Positions 25,078 through 32,603 of a stretch of DNA of 64,000 nt are shown piece after piece (within the stretch, counting starts at the first letter, position 1; each line of letters opens with the position of its first letter). The DNA comes from CAVVWJ01 sp965652025. Lineage in GTDB: Bacteria; Gemmatimonadota; Gemmatimonadetes; Gemmatimonadales; GWC2-71-9. Position numbers and translations under genes: made by a program. The notes beneath the pieces are model-generated. The model did no database searches. It had not been told where the DNA came from and worked only from the letters and a program-made list of their open reading frames with translations. The stretch covers positions 27,779 to 91,778 of the forward strand of contig CBFGTM010000006.1 in assembly GCA_965652025.1 (NCBI GenBank). The letters run 5' to 3'.

Positions 25078-25136
25078 GAGGGTCGGCGGGTAAGAGGGTA
25101 GGGCGGCCGTCGTACCCTCCTACCCGCTTACCATCT
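25078..25136. repeat. Octamer-built inverted repeat R7
   Basis: The left arm is GAGGGTCG, GCGGGTAA, GAGGGTAG (25078-25101). The right arm, TACCCTCC, TACCCGCT, TACCATCT (25113-25136), is complementary over about 20 nt with three mismatches. It lies between the outer-membrane protease gene and the helicase on the minus strand, where it could act as an mRNA hairpin. Confidence 0.75.
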
Positions 25137-25144
25137 GACTCTCG

Positions 25145-28100
25145 CTAGAACCCCGGCTCCAGCTCGAACTGCCACATCCAGCCTTTGCCCGGCCGGTCGA
25201 AGGGATGGACCAGATTCAGCTGCGCCACCGCAAATCCGAGGAGGTTGAATCGGAGGCCGGCACCGGCACTGAACACCGGATCGCGGGTCCCTGAGCCCAA
25301 CACTGAGGGCTGGTGCTCCGAGTCCCATGCCAAGCCGGCATCGCCGAAAACGGCAAACTCGAGCGGGAAAGCCCCATAATACCCGGAGCCCATGCCCAGA
25401 AGCCCAAAGAGCGGGAAGCGGAGCTCGGCGTTGGCCACAACCATCCGGCTCCCGAGCAGCTGGTCAAACACCGGGCACGCAGTGGGATTGCCGGGAGGCG
25501 GCTTGCACTCCGAGGCGTCGAAAGACCCATAGCTGTATCCCCGAACCAGGCCGGGATACCCCAGGAACACCGGCTGGAGACGGTCGCTCTCTCCCCCGCT
25601 TCCGTACCGGCCGTAGTGCAGCACTCGAGCGGCCAGGGTGAAGGGCCGCACCGGCATGATGTATTTACGGAAGTCTCCCAGCACGCCGACGAAGTTGATC
25701 GACCCGAACGTGGGGGAGACCTCCAGCCGGTAGCGCTGCCCAAAAAGCGGACCGGTAGCCCCGGGGAATGAGTTGTCGTACACCAGCGCTGCGCTGGTCA
25801 CCCCCAGGTTGAGCGCGCTCCCAGCCGGCAAGTCCACCTTGTCGTCAACGATTTGATCTCCAGTCTCCAGGCTGAAGGCCCGGGTCTGGAGCTCGTTATC
25901 GAAGCTGATGTTGCTGAAGCCGGCCTGGAACTCGACCCGCTGCACTTCGCTGAAGGGATAGGCGAGCAGACCAGCGATGTCGCGGGTAGTCTGCCGCTGG
26001 AGCAGCTGCTGGTCCACCAGCGCCGTCTGTCCATTGACGTTATCGACTCCCTGGGCGAAGGCACCGCTGACGAAGGTCGATTGCTGGCCTATGGCGCCCC
26101 AGTTGAGCCGGTGAGTCATGTTCTGGTATCCCAGCAGCGCATTCACGTCCTTGAAGCTGCCCTGCACGCTGAGGCCGGTCACCAGGTTGTGATTGCCCAG
26201 CAGATCGCTGAAGTAGAGCGAAGCTCCGCCCCCGAAGTAGGTCCCAAACTCGCTGGTCCCCAGCGAGAGCGAGGGCTGGCCGACGTAAGTGAGGGAAAGG
26301 CCCGGCTTGTAGCGCTGCACCGGGAAGTCAGCACTGGGCGGAAGTCCTCGCAGCGGATCGTTCAGCAGAGTGAGCAGGGTCTGTCCCTTGCGCTCGAGCG
26401 GCGGCAAAGCTGCAGCCAGTCGCGTGGCCGAGCCATAGGGCTTGTAGGCGGTGGTCGGCTCCAACTGAACCGGCCGTGCCGCGTCGATGGCATACAGGTC
26501 GTAGCCATTGGAGCGGAAGACGCTGTAGACCATCCGCCCCGAGTGCTGGGCCACGGATAGGGCTGGGCTGGTCTCGGTGATGCCGCTAACTCCGGTAAAC
26601 AGGTCGGTGATCTGCGACAGCCGCCCGTCCGCAAGCTCGACCCGGTACACGTTGGTGATGCCGTCCGGATCGGACAGGAAGTACAGGCCGGCGCCGTCAG
26701 GGGACCACTGGGGATTCAACTGCCGGACGTCTCCACCTCCGGCAACCCGGCTCACCCGGCCGGTGGCCACATCGACCAGCCCCAGGGCCAGTGCCCCGAT
26801 CCGCAGATTATTGAGAGTGGTGGTGAAACGGTCTGTGGCAAAGGCGATGGTTTGCCCATCCGGAGACCACGCCGGCTGGAGGTCGGCAAATTGATCATGG
26901 GTGAGCTGGCGCAGCTGGTTGGCCTGGAGGTCGTAGATGTAGAGATCGGTCAGACCACCGGCTGATCCGGTGAAGGCAATGGACCGGCCATCCGGCGACC
27001 AACTGGGGTTCAGGGCCTGGCCCAACTGCCGCAGTGGGATCTCCCGAGCTCGCTTTCCTTTATCTACGTCATAGATGACCAGCACCGGACGGCCCTTACT
27101 GATTCCGGCGAACACGAAGCGCTTGCCATCGGGCGACCAGCTCCCCGCCGACTCGATGAACTCGAGGCTCTGCAGGTGGGGGTCCACCGCGGTCTTGGTC
27201 ACCTGCCGCTCGATCCGGCCGGTCTTCGCGTCGGCCAAGAACAGGTCGATCGAGAAGAGATCGCGATCGGACAGGAACATCATCCGGCTGCCATCGGGGC
27301 TGACCGATGGCGAAACGTTGTACCGGCCATCACCGTGGGCGGCCACAATGCGGGGGCCGAACGTTTCCGCAGGCTGGGTCTCTCCCAGCAGTGGCTCGTA
27401 AGTAGCGTGTATCTCCTGGTGCCAACGGGCCACCAAGGCTTCCGGGGTGAGTGACGTTACCTCTCGGATTGCCTGATCCACTCCCCGACGGCGCCCCGCG
27501 CGGCGGAGCAGTTGGCCAATGGCCTGGTCCCCCCAATGTCCGGCGACATACGACAGCAGCGCGTGGCCATAGCGGTAGGGGAAGTAGCGAGGATCATCCA
27601 GCTGCCTGTAGCTGGGCAGGGTGTCCTTCCCGGTATCCTGCACCGCGCCCCGCATCCACATCGCGGTGGGCGCGTTGATCGGTCCCAGCGACAGGTACTC
27701 CGCCATTCCCTCGATGAACCACAGCGGGAGCGATGTCGCGCCGGGGAGCGCCCCCAGGGAGGTGCCCCGGCCGCTGCCGGTGATGTCGTACTGGAATGCG
27801 TGCGTAAGCTCGTGGCCGATGACGTGGTCCAGATCGCCCAAGCTTCCGCCGACCGGGAGCACGATGCGGCGGCGGAGGGCTTCGGTGACGCCCCCGGTGC
27901 CCTCTCCGATATCTCCGCCGATGGCGTTAGTCTGCTGGAACTGGGCCGGGCTGGCATAGAGAATCAGTGGCTGCCGGCCCGAGAGCTCGTGCTGGAAGAC
28001 CACCGACAGCCTGGTACGCCACCGCTCGGCCATTCGGGCGGCGTCGCGTGCCGCCTCCAGCTCTGTGGGGTAGTAGTAGATGTCGAAGTGCTCGGTCTTG

Positions 28101-28234
28101 AGCACCTTGAAATCAAAATTCTCGTACTGAACCTTGTTGCGGCCGAAGTACTGGGCCTCGACGGGTGAGGCGGACGTGGCGAGCGCTGCAAGGAGCAGGA
28201 TGAGGCGGCCAAAACCGCGCGGCGTACACAGCAT
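25145..28234 (-). CDS. Secreted metalloprotease / TolB-like propeller / outer-membrane barrel fusion
   Basis: The 1029-residue protein has a signal peptide (LILLLAALATSASPVEA). A gluzincin-type zinc peptidase domain follows with HELTH (141-145) and the downstream EGMAEY (175-180) providing the third ligand. Several WD40-like PD40 repeats come next, with TolB-type SPDG motifs (SVSPDGSRMMF, SWSPDGRSIAF, AWSPDGQTIAF, QWSPDGAGLYF). The last ~350 residues resemble a BamA/Omp85-type beta-barrel and end in Phe. It should sit in the outer membrane with protease and propeller in the periplasm. The substrate is unknown. Confidence 0.85.
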   Translation of the reverse strand: MLCTPRGFGRLILLLAALATSASPVEAQYFGRNKVQYENFDFKVLKTEHFDIYYYPTELEAARDAARMAERWRTRLSVVFQHELSGRQPLILYASPAQFQQTNAIGGDIGEGTGGVTEALRRRIVLPVGGSLGDLDHVIGHELTHAFQYDITGSGRGTSLGALPGATSLPLWFIEGMAEYLSLGPINAPTAMWMRGAVQDTGKDTLPSYRQLDDPRYFPYRYGHALLSYVAGHWGDQAIGQLLRRAGRRRGVDQAIREVTSLTPEALVARWHQEIHATYEPLLGETQPAETFGPRIVAAHGDGRYNVSPSVSPDGSRMMFLSDRDLFSIDLFLADAKTGRIERQVTKTAVDPHLQSLEFIESAGSWSPDGKRFVFAGISKGRPVLVIYDVDKGKRAREIPLRQLGQALNPSWSPDGRSIAFTGSAGGLTDLYIYDLQANQLRQLTHDQFADLQPAWSPDGQTIAFATDRFTTTLNNLRIGALALGLVDVATGRVSRVAGGGDVRQLNPQWSPDGAGLYFLSDPDGITNVYRVELADGRLSQITDLFTGVSGITETSPALSVAQHSGRMVYSVFRSNGYDLYAIDAARPVQLEPTTAYKPYGSATRLAAALPPLERKGQTLLTLLNDPLRGLPPSADFPVQRYKPGLSLTYVGQPSLSLGTSEFGTYFGGGASLYFSDLLGNHNLVTGLSVQGSFKDVNALLGYQNMTHRLNWGAIGQQSTFVSGAFAQGVDNVNGQTALVDQQLLQRQTTRDIAGLLAYPFSEVQRVEFQAGFSNISFDNELQTRAFSLETGDQIVDDKVDLPAGSALNLGVTSAALVYDNSFPGATGPLFGQRYRLEVSPTFGSINFVGVLGDFRKYIMPVRPFTLAARVLHYGRYGSGGESDRLQPVFLGYPGLVRGYSYGSFDASECKPPPGNPTACPVFDQLLGSRMVVANAELRFPLFGLLGMGSGYYGAFPLEFAVFGDAGLAWDSEHQPSVLGSGTRDPVFSAGAGLRFNLLGFAVAQLNLVHPFDRPGKGWMWQFELEPGF

Positions 28235-28319
28235 AGAATGCCTCCTGGCGAGAATGCCTCGCGTGGCGGCAATCAGGCGGTGATCTGCGACACAGGGGGC
28301 CGCGAAGACGAACCGGTGA

Positions 28320-28535
28320 CTACTTGTGACGCACCGGTTTCGCTGCAGCCAAATTTTCTCCGCTCAATTCCGCCTGGCGATCGAGCCATTCGCACACGAT
28401 GGCAAAGGCAGTGTGCCGGTCGAGGCCGAACGCCTTCATTAAGTACGGCACAGCTCCATACATGTTGGTGCGCCCGCCGGCTCTGAGCTGTCGGAGAAAC
28501 CGGTCATAGTCACGACGTACCCGTACCAAACTCAT
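28320..28535 (-). CDS. Small conserved-looking hypothetical protein
   Basis: The 71-residue basic protein (starting SLVRVRRDYDRFLRQLRAGG) is predicted mostly helical, with no signal or membrane segment. A -10 box TATATT (28543-28548) lies only 7 nt upstream of the ATG, so the mRNA would be nearly leaderless. The promoter contains the same 17-base motif seen before the mutasome cassette. I do not recognise the family; the upstream promoter is the main reason to believe it is real. Confidence 0.65.
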   Translation of the reverse strand: MSLVRVRRDYDRFLRQLRAGGRTNMYGAVPYLMKAFGLDRHTAFAIVCEWLDRQAELSGENLAAAKPVRHK

Positions 28536-28538
28536 AAC

Positions 28539-28555
28539 CCCGAATATAAACCGAA
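28539..28555 (-). promoter_or_regulatory. 17-base promoter motif shared with the mutasome cassette
   Basis: On the minus strand this reads TTCGGTTTATATTCGGG. It differs by one base from 7059-7075 upstream of the radical SAM gene. In both places it covers the -10 hexamer, with TTCGG on each side about one helical turn apart. Confidence 0.55.
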
Positions 28556-28633
28556 GCAGGCGGAAGGCTCAAGCACGATGGAAAGGCCTCGAGTACGACT
28601 GCGAAGACCTGTCAGGAGTAGGAGTTATTCGAC

Positions 28634-28662
28634 TTGACACCGCCAAATGTGGGTTTCATACT
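28634..28662 (+). promoter_or_regulatory. Promoter of fae
   Basis: TTGACA (28634-28639), a 17-nt spacer and CATACT (28657-28662) form a near-consensus sigma70-type promoter. It has the same -35 and spacing as the xoxF promoter at 53964. Confidence 0.72.
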
Positions 28663-28692
28663 AGGGACTTCGTTCGCTAGGGACTTCGTTCG
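28661..28692 (+). repeat. Perfect tandem 16-bp repeat at the fae transcription start
   Basis: CTAGGGACTTCGTTCG occurs twice without spacing, at 28661-28676 and 28677-28692. The first copy overlaps the end of the -10 box, so both copies cover the expected transcription start. The position suits a pair of operator half-sites for a C1-responsive regulator. Confidence 0.7.
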
Positions 28693-28849
28693 GCACTAAG
28701 CGCACTGAGCTACCGCCCTGCGGATCGCGTGGTCGGGTCGTCCGTTCCCCCGCGCTGCTCCTCATCCGAGCTCACCCTTCGCCAACGTCGAGCTGACCAT
28801 GTGGCGTCGATTTCTCTCCTTCTTCAACAAAACGGATATGGAGGCAGGT

Positions 28850-29362
28850 ATGGCTGGGGAATTCTTCATCGGTGAATCGCTGGTTGGGGACGGCAACGAG
28901 ATCGCGCACGTCGACCTGATCGCCGGTTCCAAGTCCGGGCCGGCGGGTCTCGCGTTCACTCAGGCGCTCTCTCACAATTCGGACGGCTTCTCGACGCTCC
29001 TGGCGGTCGTCACGCCAAACCTCCCTGCCAAACCCGACACTCTGCTCTTCAACAAGGTCACCATCAAAGGCGCCAAGCAGGCGGTCCAGATGTTTGGCCC
29101 GGCACAGGCAGCGGTGGCTCGGGCAGTGATGGACAGCGTCGCCTCCGGCGTCGTCGACAAGAGTCGGGCCAACGACCTCTGCATTCTGGTCGGAGTGTTC
29201 ATTCACTGGCAGGCCGAGAACGACAAGAAGATTTTCGACTACAACTATCAGGCAACCAAGGAAGCCCTTCAGCGGGCTTTGCAGAACAAGCCCTCGGTGG
29301 ACGAGGTGCTGCAGCGATACAAGGCTGCGCGCCATCCGTTCGCCAGCGGTGCTGAGGGCTGA
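28850..29362 (+). CDS. fae: Formaldehyde-activating enzyme
   Basis: Fae condenses formaldehyde with tetrahydromethanopterin to methylene-H4MPT, the entry step of the pathway. Family cues are LVGDGNEIAHVDLIAGSKSGPAG with the catalytic His at residue 20, PNLPAKPDTLLFNKVTIKG, FGPAQAAVARAV and the C-terminal KKIFDYNYQATKEALQRAL. The ATG at 28850 has a GGAGG ribosome-binding site at 5 nt and gives 170 residues, the normal length; two upstream in-frame ATGs are unlikely. It has its own promoter and is followed by an intrinsic terminator, so it can be expressed above the downstream genes. Confidence 0.95.
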   Translation: MAGEFFIGESLVGDGNEIAHVDLIAGSKSGPAGLAFTQALSHNSDGFSTLLAVVTPNLPAKPDTLLFNKVTIKGAKQAVQMFGPAQAAVARAVMDSVASGVVDKSRANDLCILVGVFIHWQAENDKKIFDYNYQATKEALQRALQNKPSVDEVLQRYKAARHPFASGAEG

Positions 29363-29391
29363 TCGTACAGTCCCGCTGAATCGCGGTGCTA

Positions 29392-29430
29392 CGAGGGGCG
29401 GCCTGCAATCCGGGGCGCCCCTCGTCTTTT
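29392..29430 (+). terminator. Intrinsic terminator after fae
   Basis: CGAGGGGCG (29392-29400) pairs perfectly with CGCCCCTCG (29416-29424), followed by TCTTTT. It lies between fae and mtdB, so part of the transcription from the fae promoter probably ends here. Confidence 0.75.
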
Positions 29431-29462
29431 AGAGACCAATTTACGAGGTGCAGGATTCCCCC

Positions 29463-30389
29463 ATGCGTAAGCTCTTGCTTCAACTCGACAGCTCCAGGCT
29501 GCCGAGCGTATTCGATCAGGTCGTAGCCTATGATGCCGGCGCGGACGTGGTCATGAGTTATGGCGGCGTCATCGAGACCGACGTACGCGACCTGATCCAC
29601 GGTTGCATTTTTACCCGCGGGCCGAAGGACCTGCACAATACCGCCGTCTGGATCGGTGGCAGCAACATGTCTGCCGGCGAGCAGCTGCTGGCCATGGCTC
29701 AGGACGCCCTCTTCGACCCGTTTTCGGTGTCGATCATGTTGGACTCCAATGGCTCCAACACCACGGCTGTGGCCGCAGTGGTGAAGATCGAGGAGACGTT
29801 GGGCGACCTCAGGGGCAAGAAAGTCCTCATCCTGGCCGGGACCGGTCCAGTCGGCCAGCGGGCCGCCGGACTGCTGGCCAAGGACGGCGCAGAGGTCACG
29901 ATTACTTCCCGCAAGCCGGAACAGGGAGAAAAGGCCCGGCAGTTCATCAGCGCCCGTTTCAACGTTCCGGTCGAGGCGGTCACGATGAACGATCCCTCCA
30001 GCCTTCCCGAGCTGCTTCAGGATGTCGAAGTACTGCTCAACTCCGGTCCCGCCGGCGTGCAGATGGTGCCGCGCGGTGCCTGGACCGCTGCCAAGTCCCT
30101 CAAGATTGCAGTGGACCTGAATGCGGTTCCCCCGCTCGGCATCGAGGGGGTCGAGGTGAACGACGACGGCAATAAGCGGAATGGCGTTGTGGTGTTTGGT
30201 GCCTTTGGCGTCGGCAACTTCAAGACCAAACTCCACAAGGCCTGCGTCGCCCGGCTCTTCACCCGAAACGACCTGGTGCTCGACGCCGAGACCATTGCGG
30301 AGATTGCGCGAGAGCTGATCGGTTCGAAACCACCGGCCAGGAAGGAATCGGAGGCAAAGAAAGAGCTGGTCGGCAGCAAGAAGAAGTAG
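29463..30389 (+). CDS. mtdB: NAD(P)-dependent methylene-H4MPT dehydrogenase
   Basis: MtdB oxidises methylene-H4MPT to methenyl-H4MPT. The 308-residue protein begins RKLLLQLDSSRLPSVFDQVVAYDAGAD and includes IHGCIFTRGPKDLHNTAVWIGGS. A Rossmann nucleotide-binding loop is in LILAGTGPVGQRAAGLLA, and the end has AFGVGNFKTKLHKACVARLF. These features fit MtdB/MtdA. The H4MPT setting and the absence of a tetrahydrofolate partner gene favour MtdB. The ATG at 29463 is preferred to the GTG at 29448. The Lys-rich tail is longer than usual. Confidence 0.92.
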   Translation: MRKLLLQLDSSRLPSVFDQVVAYDAGADVVMSYGGVIETDVRDLIHGCIFTRGPKDLHNTAVWIGGSNMSAGEQLLAMAQDALFDPFSVSIMLDSNGSNTTAVAAVVKIEETLGDLRGKKVLILAGTGPVGQRAAGLLAKDGAEVTITSRKPEQGEKARQFISARFNVPVEAVTMNDPSSLPELLQDVEVLLNSGPAGVQMVPRGAWTAAKSLKIAVDLNAVPPLGIEGVEVNDDGNKRNGVVVFGAFGVGNFKTKLHKACVARLFTRNDLVLDAETIAEIARELIGSKPPARKESEAKKELVGSKKK

Positions 30390-30393
30390 ACCG

Positions 30394-31446
30394 ATGACCC
30401 GCGTCGTGGGTATCGACCCGGGCACAGTCAGCATCGATGTTTGCGGTCTAGTCGATGGCCGGCTCTATCTGGATCGGAGCTGGCCCACAGTGGAGGCGGT
30501 GGCAGACGCCGGTGGATTGCTCCAGCTCCTGATGGCCGACGGGGCTCCCGATCTCGTCGTCGGCCCGTCCGGTTACGGCCTTCCTCTGGTGCCAGCGAGC
30601 CAGGCTTCGGATGAGCAGCTTCGGCTGGCATTCCTGGCGCTGTCCGGAGAAACCGGAGGAATCGGCGGTTTGAGAAGTCTGGCACGGCAGCTCAGCGCCT
30701 CTCCGTTGCCGATGGTCTACACCCCCGGAGTCATTCACCTGGACACCGTGCCGGAGCACCGAAAGCTGAACCGCGTGGACCTCGGCACGGCGGACAAACT
30801 GTGTGCCGCCGCACTCGGGATTCACATGCAATGCCTGCGGCTGCAATGCTCTGCTGAGGCGGTCTCGTTTATCCTGGTCGAGCTCGGTGGAGGTTTCACT
30901 GCGGGCCTCGCGGTGGAGCAAGGTCAGGTGGTAGACGGAGTGGGTGGTACCGGCGGCCCGATGGGCTGGCGAGCAGCCGGGGCCCTCGATGGCGAGGTGG
31001 CTTTTCTGGCCGGCTCCATTTCCAAAGCGATGCTGTTTCAGGGCGGCGTGCTCACCTTCCTCGAGCGACAGCCGGACCAGCGAGCTGTGGCCCTGGCAGG
31101 GTATGTAGAAGGCGTGGTCAAGCTGGTGCGGCAGCTTCGCTGTTCTGCGCCCTCAGCAAACGAGATCCTCGTCTCGGGGCGCATCGCGGAGGAACCGGGA
31201 ATACTGGAGCGCCTTGCCAGCGAGCTGGGCGACGTGGGAACGGTGCGACCGCTGGTCGGTTTTGCTCGAGCCGCCAAGCAGGGAGCGCAGGGTGCCGCCC
31301 TGCTGGCTGATGGACTATCCGGCGGCCGCCACGCGAGACTGGTAGACCGTCTCCGGGTGCGCGAGGCAAAGGGAACCGTACTCGATCACCTGGTGTTCAT
31401 CTCGCCTGCAGCTGCACGGCGCCAGCTCGGAATTCCCGCGCAATGA
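30394..31446 (+). CDS. DUF1464 family ASKHA-fold protein
   Basis: The 350-residue protein starts VVGIDPGTVSIDVCGL, an actin-like ATPase phosphate-1 motif. ILVELGGGFTAGLAVEQGQVVDG is a phosphate-2-like segment and ILVSGRIAEEPGILERLA an adenosine-site-like one. DUF1464 is otherwise mostly known from archaea. Its place between mtdB and the fhc genes, 4 nt after mtdB, suggests a role in methanopterin or methylofuran synthesis or enzyme maturation. The reaction is unknown. Confidence 0.8.
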   Translation: MTRVVGIDPGTVSIDVCGLVDGRLYLDRSWPTVEAVADAGGLLQLLMADGAPDLVVGPSGYGLPLVPASQASDEQLRLAFLALSGETGGIGGLRSLARQLSASPLPMVYTPGVIHLDTVPEHRKLNRVDLGTADKLCAAALGIHMQCLRLQCSAEAVSFILVELGGGFTAGLAVEQGQVVDGVGGTGGPMGWRAAGALDGEVAFLAGSISKAMLFQGGVLTFLERQPDQRAVALAGYVEGVVKLVRQLRCSAPSANEILVSGRIAEEPGILERLASELGDVGTVRPLVGFARAAKQGAQGAALLADGLSGGRHARLVDRLRVREAKGTVLDHLVFISPAAARRQLGIPAQ

Positions 31447-32603
31447 TGTCGCCGGCAAACACGCGCGTTCTGATTGCAGGGTTGACCACTCGCCCCTTCG
31501 CCGTCTCGGCCGCTCGGGCCGGATATCGAGTGACGGCTGTGGACGGGTTTGGAGACTGCGATCTTCGGGAATGTGCCGAGGTGATCTGTCCCTGGTTCGA
31601 GACGGGTCAGAATTATCACCCAGAGGCGGCAGCCCAGGCTGTCGCGTCGATACCGGCTCACCTTGCGGCCTACACCTCGAATTTCGAGAACTACCCCACC
31701 GCAGTCACTCGCCTGGCTCAGGCTCGCCGCCTGTTGGGCAACCCCGCCTCCACCCTTACTCGAGTCCGCAACCCGATCGAGCTGATGCATGTGCAGCAGC
31801 GCTTCGGCCTCCCTTCGCCCGAGGCTCGAAGCCGCGCTCCCCGGCCGAGCTCACCCAGGGCATGGCTGCTCAAGCCCCGGCGATCGGGCGGAGGCCACGG
31901 AATCCGGCGGTGGTCTTCCGGTCAGCCAGTGCCTCGCAGCATGTACCTCCAAGAGCGTATCCCGGGACTACCCGGCTCGGTGTCGTTTCTCGCCAACGGC
32001 TCCTCCGCGGTGCTGCTCGGCCTGTCGCGACAGCTCGTGGGAGAGGCTGATTTCGGCGTGGGCTCCTACCGGTACTGCGGAAGCCTCATAGCGGGTCGTG
32101 CCACCCAGCTGTTTCCTGACCAGATCGAACTGCTTCAGCGAGCAGCCGAGATGGCCACCCTTCTAACCCGTGAGTTTCGCCTGGTTGGCCTCAACGGCCT
32201 GGATTTCATTGCGAGAAAGGGCATCCCCTACCTCACGGAAGTGAATCCCCGCTACTCCTCCTCCATGGAGTTGATCGAGCGCGCCACCGGCTTGTCGATG
32301 TTCGAGGCTCACGTCCGCGCCTGCAGCGGAACCCTGGAGGGCGAGCTGTCGCCGGAGACCCCGGTGCATGGAAAGGCCATCGTGTTCGCCCGGCGGGACA
32401 TCGAGATCAGCCAGCTTCCGGATCAGTCTGGTGCAGCATGGATTGCCGACGTGCCTATGCCGGGAGAGAGGATTTCGCGGGGCCGTCCCATCTGTACCGT
32501 CTTTGCAGAGGCGCGCACTGTCGAGGCCTGCCGGCGGACGCTCGGCGCACGGGCGGCAGCAGTGTATCGATGCCTGAGAACACGGGTGGGTCAGGCGGCA
32601 TGA
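31443..32603 (+). CDS. ATP-grasp protein of the H4MPT cluster (Orf17-like)
   Basis: The 386-residue protein has an N-terminal preATP-grasp part (VLIAGLTTRPFAVSAARAGYRVTAVDGFGD) and an ATP-grasp core with LLKPRRSGGGHGIRRW. A metal-binding end carries FRLVGLNGLDFIARKGIPYLTEVNPRYSSSMEL. A comparable ATP-grasp gene is part of the bacterial H4MPT clusters in methylotrophs. It presumably ligates an amino acid or other carboxylate during cofactor synthesis. It overlaps its neighbours by 4 nt on both sides, indicating tight operon coupling. Confidence 0.82.
   Translation: MMSPANTRVLIAGLTTRPFAVSAARAGYRVTAVDGFGDCDLRECAEVICPWFETGQNYHPEAAAQAVASIPAHLAAYTSNFENYPTAVTRLAQARRLLGNPASTLTRVRNPIELMHVQQRFGLPSPEARSRAPRPSSPRAWLLKPRRSGGGHGIRRWSSGQPVPRSMYLQERIPGLPGSVSFLANGSSAVLLGLSRQLVGEADFGVGSYRYCGSLIAGRATQLFPDQIELLQRAAEMATLLTREFRLVGLNGLDFIARKGIPYLTEVNPRYSSSMELIERATGLSMFEAHVRACSGTLEGELSPETPVHGKAIVFARRDIEISQLPDQSGAAWIADVPMPGERISRGRPICTVFAEARTVEACRRTLGARAAAVYRCLRTRVGQAA

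Larger units (their letters stand above)
28536..28849. other. Intergenic region with two divergent promoters
   Basis: This 314-nt gap contains no convincing gene. On the minus side it holds the promoter of the 71-residue gene: TTGAGC at 28572-28567, 18-nt spacer, TATATT at 28548-28543. On the plus side it holds the fae promoter, a tandem 16-bp repeat and a leader of about 180 nt before the fae start. Confidence 0.6.

Noticed and set aside
28799..28849. Upstream starts of fae (28799 or 28838)
   Set aside because: The ATG at 28850 has an ideal GGAGG site at 5 nt and yields the normal family length; the upstream residues lack similarity.
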